64,000 nt of DNA. Source: Alphaproteobacteria bacterium. Its GTDB lineage: Bacteria > Pseudomonadota > Alphaproteobacteria > Rhodobacterales > Rhodobacteraceae. The stretch's first letter is position 1; every line of letters starts with the position of its first letter. This document shows positions 9,688-18,735 of this stretch, in pieces. A program made the translations under genes and the position numbers. The stretch lies in contig JAUIAS010000003.1 of assembly GCA_030425395.1 (NCBI GenBank), forward strand, positions 62,001 to 126,000. Reading direction: 5' to 3'. The notes under the pieces were generated by a model that had not been told where the DNA came from, ran no database searches, and saw only the letters and a program-made list of their open reading frames with translations.

Positions 9688-10719
9688 TCAGGCGATCTTG
9701 ACGATCTGTTTGCCGACGTTTTTGCCTTTGAGCAGCCCCATAAAGGCGCGTGGAGCGGTTTCCAGCCCTTCGGCGATGTCTTCCACATAAGCGATGCGCC
9801 CGGCCACAACTTCGGGAGCAACCGCCCCGAGAAACTCGGGATAGCGTGCCCAGTGGTCCGAAATGATAAAGCCCGTCACCGCCAGACGGTTGACAAGGAT
9901 GGTCCGCCACAGCTTGGGCCCAGGCAGAGCGGCGCTTGCCCCGGCGCCCAACGCGCCCGCGTTATACCAGCTGATCATACCGCAAACGGGAATGCGTCCG
10001 CCCACGTTCATCAAAGGCAGAACCGCCTCGAGCACCATGCCGCCGACGTTTTCGAAATAGATGTCGATACCGTCGGGGGTTTCTGCGGCGATCGCCGCGC
10101 GCAGGGCTGATGCATCGTCGTAGGCGCGGTGATCAAGGCAGGCGTCGAACCCGAAGGTCTCGCAAGCCATCGCGCATTTGTCGGGGCCGCCGGCGATTCC
10201 GATCACGCGCAGGCCCGCGGCCTTGGCCAACTGTCCCACCATGGATCCCACCGGGCCTGTGGCCGCGGCGACCACCAGTGTTTCGCCAGCCTTCGGGCGG
10301 CCATATTCCATCAGCCCGTGCCAGCCGGTAAAGCCGGGCATGCCCAGCACGCCAAGCGCGGTGGACAAAGGCACCGACGCATCCAGCTTGCGCAGCATAT
10401 TGGCAGGCTGAACCCCGTGGCTGGCCCAGCCGAACATGCCGAAAACATGATCGCCTTCGGTCAACGACGGATCGTTTGATGTGATCACCCGGCCCACGGC
10501 GCCGCCTTCCATGGTGCCGCCGATTGGCACCGGGTTGGCATAGGAGGCCGCGTCATCCATACGCCCGCGCATATACGGGTCCAGTGACAGATAGAGCACC
10601 TCGACCAGAACTTCGCCCGGTCCGGGTTCGGGCATCGCGTTCTCTTCGATGCTGAAATCCTCATCAACCGGTTCGCCCTGCGGGCGGCGGGCCAAGGCCA
10701 CGCGTTTCATCATGCTCAT
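9688..10719 (-). CDS. NADP-dependent MDR oxidoreductase (CurA / prostaglandin reductase-like)
   Basis: The 343-residue protein belongs to the zinc-independent medium-chain reductases that reduce activated double bonds of enones with NADPH, as in E. coli CurA and leukotriene B4 dehydrogenase. Evidence is the N-terminal YLSLDPYMRGRM signature, the nucleotide-binding loop AAATGPVGSMVGQ and the ENVGG motif. ATG at 10719 is preceded by GGGAG at eight bases. It is transcribed alone, divergent from the inositol monophosphatase gene. The physiological substrate cannot be told from sequence. Confidence 0.9.
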   Translation of the reverse strand: MSMMKRVALARRPQGEPVDEDFSIEENAMPEPGPGEVLVEVLYLSLDPYMRGRMDDAASYANPVPIGGTMEGGAVGRVITSNDPSLTEGDHVFGMFGWASHGVQPANMLRKLDASVPLSTALGVLGMPGFTGWHGLMEYGRPKAGETLVVAAATGPVGSMVGQLAKAAGLRVIGIAGGPDKCAMACETFGFDACLDHRAYDDASALRAAIAAETPDGIDIYFENVGGMVLEAVLPLMNVGGRIPVCGMISWYNAGALGAGASAALPGPKLWRTILVNRLAVTGFIISDHWARYPEFLGAVAPEVVAGRIAYVEDIAEGLETAPRAFMGLLKGKNVGKQIVKIA

Positions 10720-10843
10720 CTATTTGTCTCCCATTTGTTTTGATCTTGGGCACAGGGTTGCCGGTGCTTTGGGCGCTTGGCAAGGGGCGCGCGCGGGTGA
10801 CGCGGCGGCGCGGGTGTCTTCTCCCTTGGCAATTGCGGGCAGG

Positions 10844-10857
10844 GCGCGTATACGCGC
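10844..10857. promoter_or_regulatory. 14-bp perfect palindrome upstream of suhB-like gene
   Basis: GCGCGTATACGCGC is a perfect palindrome 24 bases before the ATG of the inositol monophosphatase gene. It would lie near the transcription start or leader and could be an operator. Confidence 0.3.
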
Positions 10858-10881
10858 GGCCTGATCAACAGGAGCCGGACG

Positions 10882-11667
10882 ATGATTGGCAGCGCAAACC
10901 TCAACATCATGATCAAAGCCGCCCGCAAGGCGGGGCGATCTCTCGTGAAGGATTTCCGCGAGGTGGAGAACCTCCAGGTGTCGATGAAGGGCGCGGGGGA
11001 TTTTGTCTCCAAGGCGGACCTTGCCGCCGAAGCGATACTCAAGCAGGAATTGCGCGACGCACGCCCGACCTATGGTTGGCTGGCCGAAGAAGGGGGCGAG
11101 GAAGAGGGCGAAGATCCCACACGCCGCTGGATCGTCGACCCGCTGGACGGGACCACGAATTTCTTGCACGGGCTGCCGCATTGGGCGATTTCCGTCGCGC
11201 TGGAACACAAGGGCCAGATCGTGGCCGGTGTGGTCTATGATGCGGCCAAGGACGAGATGTTCTTTGCCGAAAAAGGGCAGGGCGCGTGGATGAATGACAC
11301 CCGGTTGCGGGTGTCGGGACGGCGGACAATGATCGAAAGCATCTTTGCCACCGGCGTGCCTTTTGGCGGGCGCGCGGATTTGCCGGAAACGCTCAAGGAT
11401 CTGGGCCGACTTATGCCGGTCTGTGCCGGTGTGCGGCGGTGGGGATCGGCGGCGCTTGATCTGGCTTATGTGGCGGCGGGCCGCTACGAAGGTTTCTGGG
11501 AACGGCGTCTCAATATTTGGGATATCGCCGCCGGGGTGATCATCCTGCGCGAAGCGGGTGGCATGGTCCAGCCGATTTCGGGACGCGACGATTTGCTGGA
11601 AACCGGCGATGTTCTGGCTGCGAACGAAGTCATTTTTGACAGTTTTGCCAAGGTGATACGAGGCTGA
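10882..11667 (+). CDS. suhB: Inositol monophosphatase family protein (SuhB-like)
   Basis: The 261-residue protein is a Mg2+-dependent phosphomonoesterase of the inositol monophosphatase superfamily. The metal-binding signature WIVDPLDGTTNF is at residues 83-94 (Asp86 and Asp89 as ligands), the upstream EE pair is in WLAEEGG, and the second signature NIWDIAAG is near residue 213. In bacteria, members act on inositol phosphates, 3'-phosphoadenosine phosphate or as the SuhB ribosomal-antitermination partner; sequence alone does not decide. GGAG precedes the ATG. The stop is one base from the end of the convergent GFA gene. Confidence 0.9.
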   Translation: MIGSANLNIMIKAARKAGRSLVKDFREVENLQVSMKGAGDFVSKADLAAEAILKQELRDARPTYGWLAEEGGEEEGEDPTRRWIVDPLDGTTNFLHGLPHWAISVALEHKGQIVAGVVYDAAKDEMFFAEKGQGAWMNDTRLRVSGRRTMIESIFATGVPFGGRADLPETLKDLGRLMPVCAGVRRWGSAALDLAYVAAGRYEGFWERRLNIWDIAAGVIILREAGGMVQPISGRDDLLETGDVLAANEVIFDSFAKVIRG

Positions 11668-11668
11668 T

Positions 11669-12028
11669 CTAAAGCTTCAGTTCAATACCGTCTGTTGTTT
11701 CTATCGGCTCGAAATCGGCGGGGTTTATCCCGTCGATGCAGCCGATGTTGATCCCACATTCATCCGGCCGCGTGCGGCGTCGGTGATGGGTGTAAATCCC
11801 GCAGATCCGGCAAAAATAGTGCTGCGCCGTTCCCGTGCCCCATTGATAGAGCGTCAAGACATCGTTTCCGCGCAGCACGCGCAGGCTGGATGCCGCGGCA
11901 GACACATTCGCCGCCTGCCGTCTCTTGCAAAACGAACAATTGCAGCGTTTGGCCTCGGACAAGGGGGCGACAAGGTCGGCTGCGATTTCAACCGCGCCGC
12001 AGTGGCACGTCGCGGTGATCCGGGTCAT
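11669..12028 (-). CDS. GFA/CENP-V domain protein
   Basis: The 119-residue protein has the zinc-binding cysteine pattern of the glutathione-dependent formaldehyde-activating (GFA) fold: CHCGAVE near residue 8, CNCSFC near 29 and FCRICGIYTHH near 72. The family was named for one enzyme that helps form S-hydroxymethylglutathione, but most members have no proven activity. It overlaps the upstream rhomboid gene by four bases (ATGA), so the two are co-translated. Confidence 0.88.
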   Translation of the reverse strand: MTRITATCHCGAVEIAADLVAPLSEAKRCNCSFCKRRQAANVSAAASSLRVLRGNDVLTLYQWGTGTAQHYFCRICGIYTHHRRRTRPDECGINIGCIDGINPADFEPIETTDGIELKL

Positions 12029-12759
12029 TTACGCACCTTTGGAATATGGCTGGCACGAAAGCGGTATTGCGCCTCGGGATGTGGCGGAATGCCGTGGGTG
12101 TGGTTCCAAAAGGCGGTGCCGCCCAGCCTGCGCCACGTCGGGACGGTCAGCAGGAAGCCAGCGACAAAGCCCCCGGCATGCGCCCAGTAGGCGACGCCAC
12201 CGGTATCGGGGTCGGCCCCGATGCCACCCAGAAACTGCAATCCGAGCCACACACACAGCATGATCCACGCCGGGATCGGAAAGATGCGGAAGAACACGAT
12301 CAGGATGATCAGGATATCGACCCGCGCCTTGGGAAACAGCAGCAGGTAGCCGCCCATGACACCGGCGATGGCACCTGATGCGCCAACTGTCGGCACTGCC
12401 GATCCGGGCGCGGCCAGAACATGCGCCAGCCCGGCGGCAATACCGCACATCAGGTAGAATACCAGAAACCGCCGGTGTCCCATCTTGTCTTCGAGGTTGT
12501 CACCAAAGATCCAAAGGAACAGCATGTTGCCGCCAAGATGGGCGATCCCTGCGTGCAGGAACATCGACGACATCAGCGTTTCCCAGCCGCCTCCACCGCT
12601 GATGTTGCGCGGAATGATCGCCCAGTCTCGGAAAACCCCGTTGATCGCGTGATCATCAAGCCCTGCATAGCTGAAGAAAATCACGACATTCACCACGATC
12701 AGCGCGTAGGTGATATATGGCGTGCGGCCGGACGGGTTGTGATCGCGAATTGGAAACAT
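12025..12759 (-). CDS. Rhomboid family intramembrane serine protease
   Basis: The 244-residue multi-pass membrane protein carries the rhomboid catalytic dyad: Ser128 in GASGAIAG and His194 in YWAHAGGFVAG, with the oxyanion and loop motif HLGGNML at 74-80. An RD pair follows the start (FPIRDHNPS), as in many alphaproteobacterial rhomboids. About six hydrophobic segments are visible. It heads a two-gene operon with the GFA protein. Substrates are unknown. Confidence 0.92.
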   Translation of the reverse strand: MFPIRDHNPSGRTPYITYALIVVNVVIFFSYAGLDDHAINGVFRDWAIIPRNISGGGGWETLMSSMFLHAGIAHLGGNMLFLWIFGDNLEDKMGHRRFLVFYLMCGIAAGLAHVLAAPGSAVPTVGASGAIAGVMGGYLLLFPKARVDILIILIVFFRIFPIPAWIMLCVWLGLQFLGGIGADPDTGGVAYWAHAGGFVAGFLLTVPTWRRLGGTAFWNHTHGIPPHPEAQYRFRASHIPKVRK

Positions 12760-13285
12760 GCGGGCAAGCTAGCGCGGTTCACCCGGGTCGGAAAGTGGAT
12801 TGCGTGCGGTATTTGGGTTGGTTCTTGCTATCCCGGTCATCAAGACACGTCCGGATGCGTTGTCATGGGTGGCGAGAACGGGCCCAAGCCGTTTGGGCCA
12901 AGATTTTGATGAGTTGGAAGAAGTTCACCGTGCAGAACACATCCGGGCAATGAAATGGCGTGCTGGCATCTCGCCACGTTCCAAGCCGGTTTCAACCTTG
13001 GAAAATGCCCGGTTGGCCGCGCGGCCAGAGATGCGGTTTTGTGCCCGGGCGGGATGTTTGCCGAGGCTGTGCGCGCGCGCCGATGACGTGCCTCCACCTG
13101 CGATTGCGAGCCGCCGGGAGAGCGAAAACCACGCCGCCCGCGTCGCCCTGAAAGGCCCGTCTGAACTGTGCAGCCGACCCGATACCGGCCAATTTTTGGC
13201 CAAAACAGTTGAAAATTAGCGAAAACCGGGTAAAATTTGGGCATTATTTTTCCGACGACACATTATATTTTGAGAGATCAGATTC
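12760..13285. other. 526-base gene-free stretch
   Basis: No reading frame here has convincing start, ribosome-binding site or recognisable content on either strand; the minus-strand frame at 12925-13203 looks like chance. The last 80 bases turn AT-rich and hold the promoter of the next gene. Confidence 0.5.
13209..13236 (+). promoter_or_regulatory. sigma70-like promoter
   Basis: TTGAAA (13209-13214), a 16-base spacer and TAAAAT (13231-13236), 50 bases before the next ATG, in an AT-rich patch that contrasts with the surroundings. Confidence 0.5.
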
Positions 13286-14572
13286 ATGGCAACGCCCAAA
13301 CTCTCTGCGCCAGTTGGCCTCAATCCCCGCGAAAGTCAGGGGGCTTCTGTCAAGAACACCAGCGAAGACGTGACCATCGTTCAGATTATGCTGGTCGCCA
13401 ATGACATCAGTGTTCCGATCAACGGCAAGATCGACCCGGCCACGATGAAAGGCATCGAAGACGCCCAGCGAAGCATCGCCAAATTGAAGACGCCAGACAA
13501 GGTGATAGATCCGGGCGGCACCACCTGGAAGGCACTGTTTCCCAAGTTTGACGCCTTTTGGAAAAAGACCGAAGCCGAGGCGGAAACCATCAAGAAGGCC
13601 CGCGCCGATTTTGGCAAAGCCCTGCGCAAGAAAAGCAAGGCGATGTATATGGTCCTGTCGAAATACGAGGCCATGTATTACGGTCTGGCCAAGAGCCGTC
13701 GCGAATTGCGGTTCGGGTCATGGCTGGTCGAGACCTTCAAGTGGATCAAATGGCCCGGAAGCGGGCCGTTCATGGCGGCCAAAAAGGCCTATTATGCCTA
13801 TGATCGGGCGATTGCGACGGGCAAATTCAAGAAACTCAAGGCTCTGACCAAAGCAGCGGACCGTGCCATCGGGCTGTTTGTCAAATCCATATCGGATTAC
13901 TATCGCGCCGTGGTTTCACCCAGCTGGGCGGGCACTTACCTGTCGATGGCCAAATTCTCGATGGATCACATCCTGCCGATCGTGGTGGTCACGCTGACCG
14001 CTGCGGCCCTGACGCCGCTTTTGCTGGGGGCGGCGGGCCTGACGCTGGCGACGGCACCGGTTTGGGTCAGTTTTGTCGCCGCGGGCTCTGCGGCCGCTGC
14101 GGGGGGCATTCTGACAAAGGGCATCAAGGACATAACATCCGCAGCGGGAAAATACCTCGCCGGGAACAAGATTAAGGGATACAAAAGCATTGCGGAAGGG
14201 CTCAAGACCTACGGTTGGGCTGCCTTGCAAGGGCTTTTGATCAAAGGCCCTTTGTCCAAATGGCTGGCCCCCCAGATCCAGAAGGCGAACTTCCACTATC
14301 TGTTGAAAGGCGGCACTCTGCGGCTCAGTGACGGTGCAACCAAGTATCTCGCGCGCACCACCGTGAACGAATTCTACCTTTTTTTCCAATCCTACTTGAA
14401 GGGGTCGGGCAAATCGAATGCGAAATCGACACTCAAGAAGGTTGCCAATCAGATGACCGGGAAAGAGAAGAAAGATCAAATCGCCGACAAGTTCCTGAAA
14501 GAGCTTTTCAAGACACGCGGATTCCAGTCAGCTCTTGATGCCCACCTGCTCCGTATGGCCGAAAGTGGCTAG
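13286..14572 (+). CDS. Unknown protein with peptidoglycan-binding-like N-terminus and hydrophobic hairpin; effector-like
   Basis: The 428 residues do not match a family I can name as a whole. Residues about 22-85 resemble a PG_binding_1 domain (NTSEDVTIVQIMLVAND near the start, KVIDPGGTTWKALFP at the end); this VDPGG-TW-AL ending recurs in cell-wall-targeting proteins. Residues about 85-225 are very lysine- and tyrosine-rich helices, about 229-275 is a pair of hydrophobic segments (LPIVVVTLTAAALTPLLLGA and a following Ala-rich one), and the basic C-terminus is helical. There is no signal peptide. The combination suggests a secreted or membrane-inserting protein, possibly a pore-forming toxin. 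No immunity gene or secretion system is adjacent, so this stays a hypothesis. It has its own promoter and terminator. Confidence 0.6.
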   Translation: MATPKLSAPVGLNPRESQGASVKNTSEDVTIVQIMLVANDISVPINGKIDPATMKGIEDAQRSIAKLKTPDKVIDPGGTTWKALFPKFDAFWKKTEAEAETIKKARADFGKALRKKSKAMYMVLSKYEAMYYGLAKSRRELRFGSWLVETFKWIKWPGSGPFMAAKKAYYAYDRAIATGKFKKLKALTKAADRAIGLFVKSISDYYRAVVSPSWAGTYLSMAKFSMDHILPIVVVTLTAAALTPLLLGAAGLTLATAPVWVSFVAAGSAAAAGGILTKGIKDITSAAGKYLAGNKIKGYKSIAEGLKTYGWAALQGLLIKGPLSKWLAPQIQKANFHYLLKGGTLRLSDGATKYLARTTVNEFYLFFQSYLKGSGKSNAKSTLKKVANQMTGKEKKDQIADKFLKELFKTRGFQSALDAHLLRMAESG

Positions 14573-14596
14573 GCCACGTCGTGACGGCGGAGATCA

Positions 14597-14616
14597 GAGC
14601 AATCCGCAGATTGCTC
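14597..14616 (+). terminator. hairpin after the effector-like gene
   Basis: GAGCAATC-CGCA-GATTGCTC is a perfect 8-bp stem 25 bases past the stop. There is no T-run. Confidence 0.5.
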
Positions 14617-14703
14617 CGGACCCAAGTTAGGAAGGGGCACGCAGCTCAGGCCGCCCTTTTGGGCCAAGGCCTTTCCTGACTTGTGGCTGGCCGTGACAGG
14701 GTC

Positions 14704-17700
14704 CTAAGCCATCGCACCCAAGAGCGCGGCGTTGCCGCCCGCCGCCGTGGTGTCCACGCAGACGTGGCGTTCACCCATGATCCGCGCGATGTCCGGTGCG
14801 CCGGTGATCAGCGGGATAATCGGACCTGTGCGTTCTGACAGGGCGATTTCATATGCGCGCGCGGTGTCCGTGTCGCCCCACCAGATCACGCCGCCAATCG
14901 GGCCTGCGTCGCGCAAAAGCGCGGGTGCGGCGCGCCCCGTGGCCTCGATCGCAGTGCCGCCAAGGGCGCGGACCAATGCCGACTGATGCGCAGCCGCTTG
15001 CCTGCCCGGCCCAAGGCACAGCAGAGCCGCGCGCGGGTGCATCGACAGGCGGTTAGATTCCCCCGTCGGACCGGGCAGGGAAACCGGTGCTGGGCGTTTC
15101 GCGATGTCACCTGCCACAGGCGCAGGCAGGGTGGTCATCTCTGATGGCCACGTGTCCTCAACGGTTTCGCGGGCCGGTGCCTTGAAGCGCGTGAGGTAGT
15201 TCGGCCCGCCCGCCTTGGGGCCGGTGCCGCTCAATCCTTCGCCGCCAAAGGGTTGCGATCCGACAATTGCGCCAATCTGGTTGCGGTTGACATAGAGATT
15301 GCCAGCCCGCACCCGTTCGGTCACGTGTTGCACGCGGTCGTCGATACGGGTCTGTAGCCCGAAGGTCAGCCCATAACCTGTCTCATTGATTTCGTCGATC
15401 ACCGCATCAAGCTGATCTGACCGGAAGGTGGCCACATGCAGGATCGGGCCAAAAATTTCGCGGTCAAGGTCCTGAATGCCTTGCACCCGGATCATCGCGG
15501 GCGCTGTGAATGTGCCGCCCGCCGGGCGCGTCAATTCGTGGATCATGCAGCCCTCGGCGCGGGCGCGGGCGACGTGTTCCTCAATGCCCGCCTGCGCCTG
15601 CGCGTCGATGACGGGGCCGACATCCGTGTCCAGATCCCATGGGTTGCCGAGGCGCAGTGCGTCCATCGCGCCGGAAAGCATTGTCAGCAGGTCTTCGGCG
15701 ATATCTTCCTGCACATAGAGGCAGCGGAGCGCCGAACACCGTTGACCGGCGGACTGGAAGGCGCTTTCCACGATGGCCTGCACCGCCTGTTCAGGAAGAG
15801 CGGTGCTGTCCACGATCATCGCGTTCAGCCCGCCGGTTTCCGCGATAAACGGCGCACCCGGCTTCAGGTTACGTGCCATGTTGGCGCGGATTTTCAACGC
15901 GGTCTCGGTCGAACCGGTAAAGGCCACGCCCGATATACGCGGATCAGAGGTTAGTGCCGCGCCAACGTCGCCCGCCCCCGGAAGCAGTTGCAGCGCCGAT
16001 ACCGGAACACCTGCTGCATGCAGCAGGCCAACCGCCCGCGCGGCGATCAGGGGTGTCTGTTCCGCCGGTTTGGCGAGAACCGCGTTGCCTGCGGCCAGCG
16101 CGGCGGCAATTTGCCCGGTAAAGATCGCCAGCGGGAAGTTCCAAGGCGAAATGCAGGTGAAAAGTCCCGCCGGTTGTGTTTCGTCTTCGGCGCGTGCCGC
16201 ATAATATCGCAGGAAATCAACCGCTTCGCGCAGTTCGGCTTCGGCATCGAGTTGGGTCTTGCCGGCCTCGCGGGCCAGAACGGCAAAGATTTCGCCCAGA
16301 TGCGCCTCGTAAAGATCTGCGGCACGGCTCAGAGTGGCGGCGCGGGTTCGGGCGTCTTGGTTCCACGGGGCCGCATCGGCCATCGCCGTTTCGATATCTG
16401 CGGGGCTTGCGGGGGACACGTGGCCCACGGTGGCACCGGTCGCGGGGTCGGTAACGGGCTGCGCGGGCAGGGGGGAGGTGGACCCGGCGATCATGGGGGC
16501 CGCGGTCCAGATGTGATCGCGGAACGGCGCGCGCGCGGTGTCCACTTCGGCCAGCATCGGCAGATTGCGCAGATCGGTGCCGTGCGAATTCACCCGTTCG
16601 GGCAGAAACATATCGGTGCCGGGTGCCAGATCGGGAATGTCGATATGCTCGAACGGATCAGCGGCGACGGTTTCGGGGGCAACAGCGTCGTCCACGATCT
16701 GATTGACAAAAGAGCTGTTCGCCCCGTTTTCCAGAAGACGGCGCACCAGATAGGCCAACAGGTCGCGGTGCGCGCCCACCGGTGCATAGATACGGCAGCG
16801 GGTTGCATTCTCTGCTTTGACAATGTTGTGCAGCGTTTCGCCCATTCCGTGCAGGCGTTGAAACTCGAACGTTTCCCTGTCCGGGGCCATGTGAAGAATG
16901 GCGGCCACAGTATGCGCATTATGGGTGGCGAATTGCGGATAGATGCGATCGGTCATGGCCAGAAGTTTGCGCGCGTTGGCGATATAGGACACATCTGTCG
17001 CCGCCTTCGAGGTGAACACCGGGAACCCCGGCATTCCCAGAACTTGTGCCCGTTTGATTTCGGTGTCCCAATAGGCCCCCTTGACCAGCCGCACCATGAT
17101 CTTGCGGTCATGCCGTTCCGCCATGGCATACAGCGCCTCAATCGCCAGCCCCGCGCGCGGGCCATAGGCCTGCACCACCACACCAAAGCCATCCCAGCCC
17201 GCCAACGCCGGTTCACTCAGCACGGTTTCGATCACTTCCAGCGACAAGGTCAGTCGGTCGGCTTCTTCGGCGTCAATGTTCAGCCCCATGCCCGCCGATT
17301 TTGCCAGCAACGCCAGCGCGCGCAGTCGCGGCACCAGTTCCTGCATCACCGACGCGCGCTGGGCGACCTCATAGCGCGGGTGCAGCGCCGAGAGTTTGAC
17401 CGAAATGCCCGGATTTTTGCGGATATCCGCATCCGTGCAGGCCTCGGCGATGGCCGTGATGGCGCGGGAATAGCTCAGGTGATAGCGCTTTGCGTCGCCT
17501 TCGGTGCGGGCCGCTTCACCCAGCATGTCGTAGCTGTAGGTATAGCCCTTTTTTTCCATACCAGCCGCGCGGGTCATGGCCGATGTGATGGTTTCGCCCA
17601 GAACGAACTGTCGGCCCATTTCCTTCATTGCGCGGGCCACGGCGCTGCGAATTACAGGCTCTCCGAGGCGTTTGACGGCGGCGCGCAGATGCTGAACCGG

Positions 17701-18111
17701 ACCTTTGTGATCGTCATCCAGAACCTTGCCCGTCAGCATCAGCGCCCAGGTTGAGGCATTCACGAGAGGGGAGGAGGAGTGCCCCAGATGGCGTGCCCAA
17801 TCCGAGGTGGCGATCTTGTCCTCGATCAGCGCGTCCATCGTGTCGGCATCGGGCACCCGCAACAGAGCTTCGGCCAGGCACATCAGGGCGATGCCTTCGT
17901 CGGTGCTCAGCCCGTATTCGGCAAGGAACACTTCCATCAGGCCGGGGGCGGTTTCCGAGCGGATCGCGCGGACCAGATCGGCGGCCTGCGTCACGATTTT
18001 CGCGCGCGCCTGCGGCGAGAGATCTGCCTCTTGGATCAGGCGCGCGATGATGTCGGATTGATCGGCATAGGTTTGCGCGTCGATGGCGTGCAGGTCGGTG
18101 ATAAGGGACAT
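14704..18111 (-). CDS. putA: Bifunctional proline dehydrogenase / L-glutamate gamma-semialdehyde dehydrogenase
   Basis: The 1135-residue enzyme oxidises proline to P5C with FAD, then P5C to glutamate with NAD+. The proline dehydrogenase barrel covers roughly residues 60-470 (GLNIDAEEADR, VKGAYWDTEIKRAQ, FATHNAHT), and the aldehyde dehydrogenase domain follows with FIAETGGLNAMIVD and the catalytic cysteine in GQRCSALR near residue 790. It lacks the N-terminal ribbon-helix-helix domain of enterobacterial PutA (about 1320 residues), so it cannot repress its own gene that way. A C-terminal extension after the dehydrogenase domain is present. ATG at 18111 follows GGAG. It is divergent from an Lrp-type regulator, the usual alphaproteobacterial arrangement. 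Confidence 0.97.
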   Translation of the reverse strand: MSLITDLHAIDAQTYADQSDIIARLIQEADLSPQARAKIVTQAADLVRAIRSETAPGLMEVFLAEYGLSTDEGIALMCLAEALLRVPDADTMDALIEDKIATSDWARHLGHSSSPLVNASTWALMLTGKVLDDDHKGPVQHLRAAVKRLGEPVIRSAVARAMKEMGRQFVLGETITSAMTRAAGMEKKGYTYSYDMLGEAARTEGDAKRYHLSYSRAITAIAEACTDADIRKNPGISVKLSALHPRYEVAQRASVMQELVPRLRALALLAKSAGMGLNIDAEEADRLTLSLEVIETVLSEPALAGWDGFGVVVQAYGPRAGLAIEALYAMAERHDRKIMVRLVKGAYWDTEIKRAQVLGMPGFPVFTSKAATDVSYIANARKLLAMTDRIYPQFATHNAHTVAAILHMAPDRETFEFQRLHGMGETLHNIVKAENATRCRIYAPVGAHRDLLAYLVRRLLENGANSSFVNQIVDDAVAPETVAADPFEHIDIPDLAPGTDMFLPERVNSHGTDLRNLPMLAEVDTARAPFRDHIWTAAPMIAGSTSPLPAQPVTDPATGATVGHVSPASPADIETAMADAAPWNQDARTRAATLSRAADLYEAHLGEIFAVLAREAGKTQLDAEAELREAVDFLRYYAARAEDETQPAGLFTCISPWNFPLAIFTGQIAAALAAGNAVLAKPAEQTPLIAARAVGLLHAAGVPVSALQLLPGAGDVGAALTSDPRISGVAFTGSTETALKIRANMARNLKPGAPFIAETGGLNAMIVDSTALPEQAVQAIVESAFQSAGQRCSALRCLYVQEDIAEDLLTMLSGAMDALRLGNPWDLDTDVGPVIDAQAQAGIEEHVARARAEGCMIHELTRPAGGTFTAPAMIRVQGIQDLDREIFGPILHVATFRSDQLDAVIDEINETGYGLTFGLQTRIDDRVQHVTERVRAGNLYVNRNQIGAIVGSQPFGGEGLSGTGPKAGGPNYLTRFKAPARETVEDTWPSEMTTLPAPVAGDIAKRPAPVSLPGPTGESNRLSMHPRAALLCLGPGRQAAAHQSALVRALGGTAIEATGRAAPALLRDAGPIGGVIWWGDTDTARAYEIALSERTGPIIPLITGAPDIARIMGERHVCVDTTAAGGNAALLGAMA

Positions 18112-18210
18112 GGCGCGGCTCCGGCATTCAGAATTTTGGCTAGTATATCGTTGTTGAACAGGTCATATTTCCCGAAAAACTGTGTTTAGTGGTCAAAATG
18201 GCTGAAATTG

Positions 18211-18705
18211 ATGGGTGTCTCGATGCAAAATGATATGCTGGATGACTTTGATCGGCGCATTCTTCAGGTTTTGTCCGGGGACGGTCGGATATCTGTCACT
18301 GACCTTGCGCAGCGCATAGGTTTGTCAAAATCACCGACTCAGGCGCGGTTGAGGCGGCTCGAGGCAGAGCGGTACATCACCGGGTATCGGGCGTTGGTTG
18401 ATCCAATCCGGCTTGGGCTGGATCATGTCGCCTTTGTTGAAGTGCGGCTGACCGACACGCGCGAGGCGGCGCTGGCGGCCTTCAATGCAGCGGTCAATCG
18501 AATTCCTGAGATCGAACAGGTGCACATGATTGCTGGAAATTTTGACTATCTCATGAAGGTGCGCACCCGATCCATGAGCGACTATCGTGCGGTTCTTGCG
18601 GAAAAGGTGTCCACTCTGCCGCATGTGGCGGGCACCTCGACCTATGTGGCGATGCAGGCGGTCAAGGAACCCGGCGGGCTGGACGTTGGCGATATTGTGA
18701 CTTGA
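18211..18705 (+). CDS. putR: Lrp/AsnC family regulator, probable proline-responsive activator of putA
   Basis: The protein (164 residues from this start) has an N-terminal helix-turn-helix (LDDFDRRILQVLSGDGRIS, then SKSPTQARLRRLE) and a C-terminal RAM effector domain ending near the conserved MQAVKE. Its position divergent to putA matches PutR of Agrobacterium and Rhodobacter, which activates putA in response to proline; function is inferred from that. Possible starts are TTG 18208, ATG 18211 and ATG 18223, none with a strong ribosome-binding site. The 99-base interval to putA is AT-rich near the middle, as Lrp sites often are. Confidence 0.85.
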   Translation: MGVSMQNDMLDDFDRRILQVLSGDGRISVTDLAQRIGLSKSPTQARLRRLEAERYITGYRALVDPIRLGLDHVAFVEVRLTDTREAALAAFNAAVNRIPEIEQVHMIAGNFDYLMKVRTRSMSDYRAVLAEKVSTLPHVAGTSTYVAMQAVKEPGGLDVGDIVT

Positions 18706-18735
18706 TCCACCTGGCAAACGCGTCAGTTTAGTCGC

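Noticed and set aside
12925..13203. 92-codon minus-strand frame in the gene-free stretch
   Set aside because: No ribosome-binding site, no domain and low-complexity Arg/Ala/Ser composition.
15988..17754. 588-codon plus-strand frame opposite putA
   Set aside because: Antisense shadow of putA; no recognisable protein and no ribosome-binding site.
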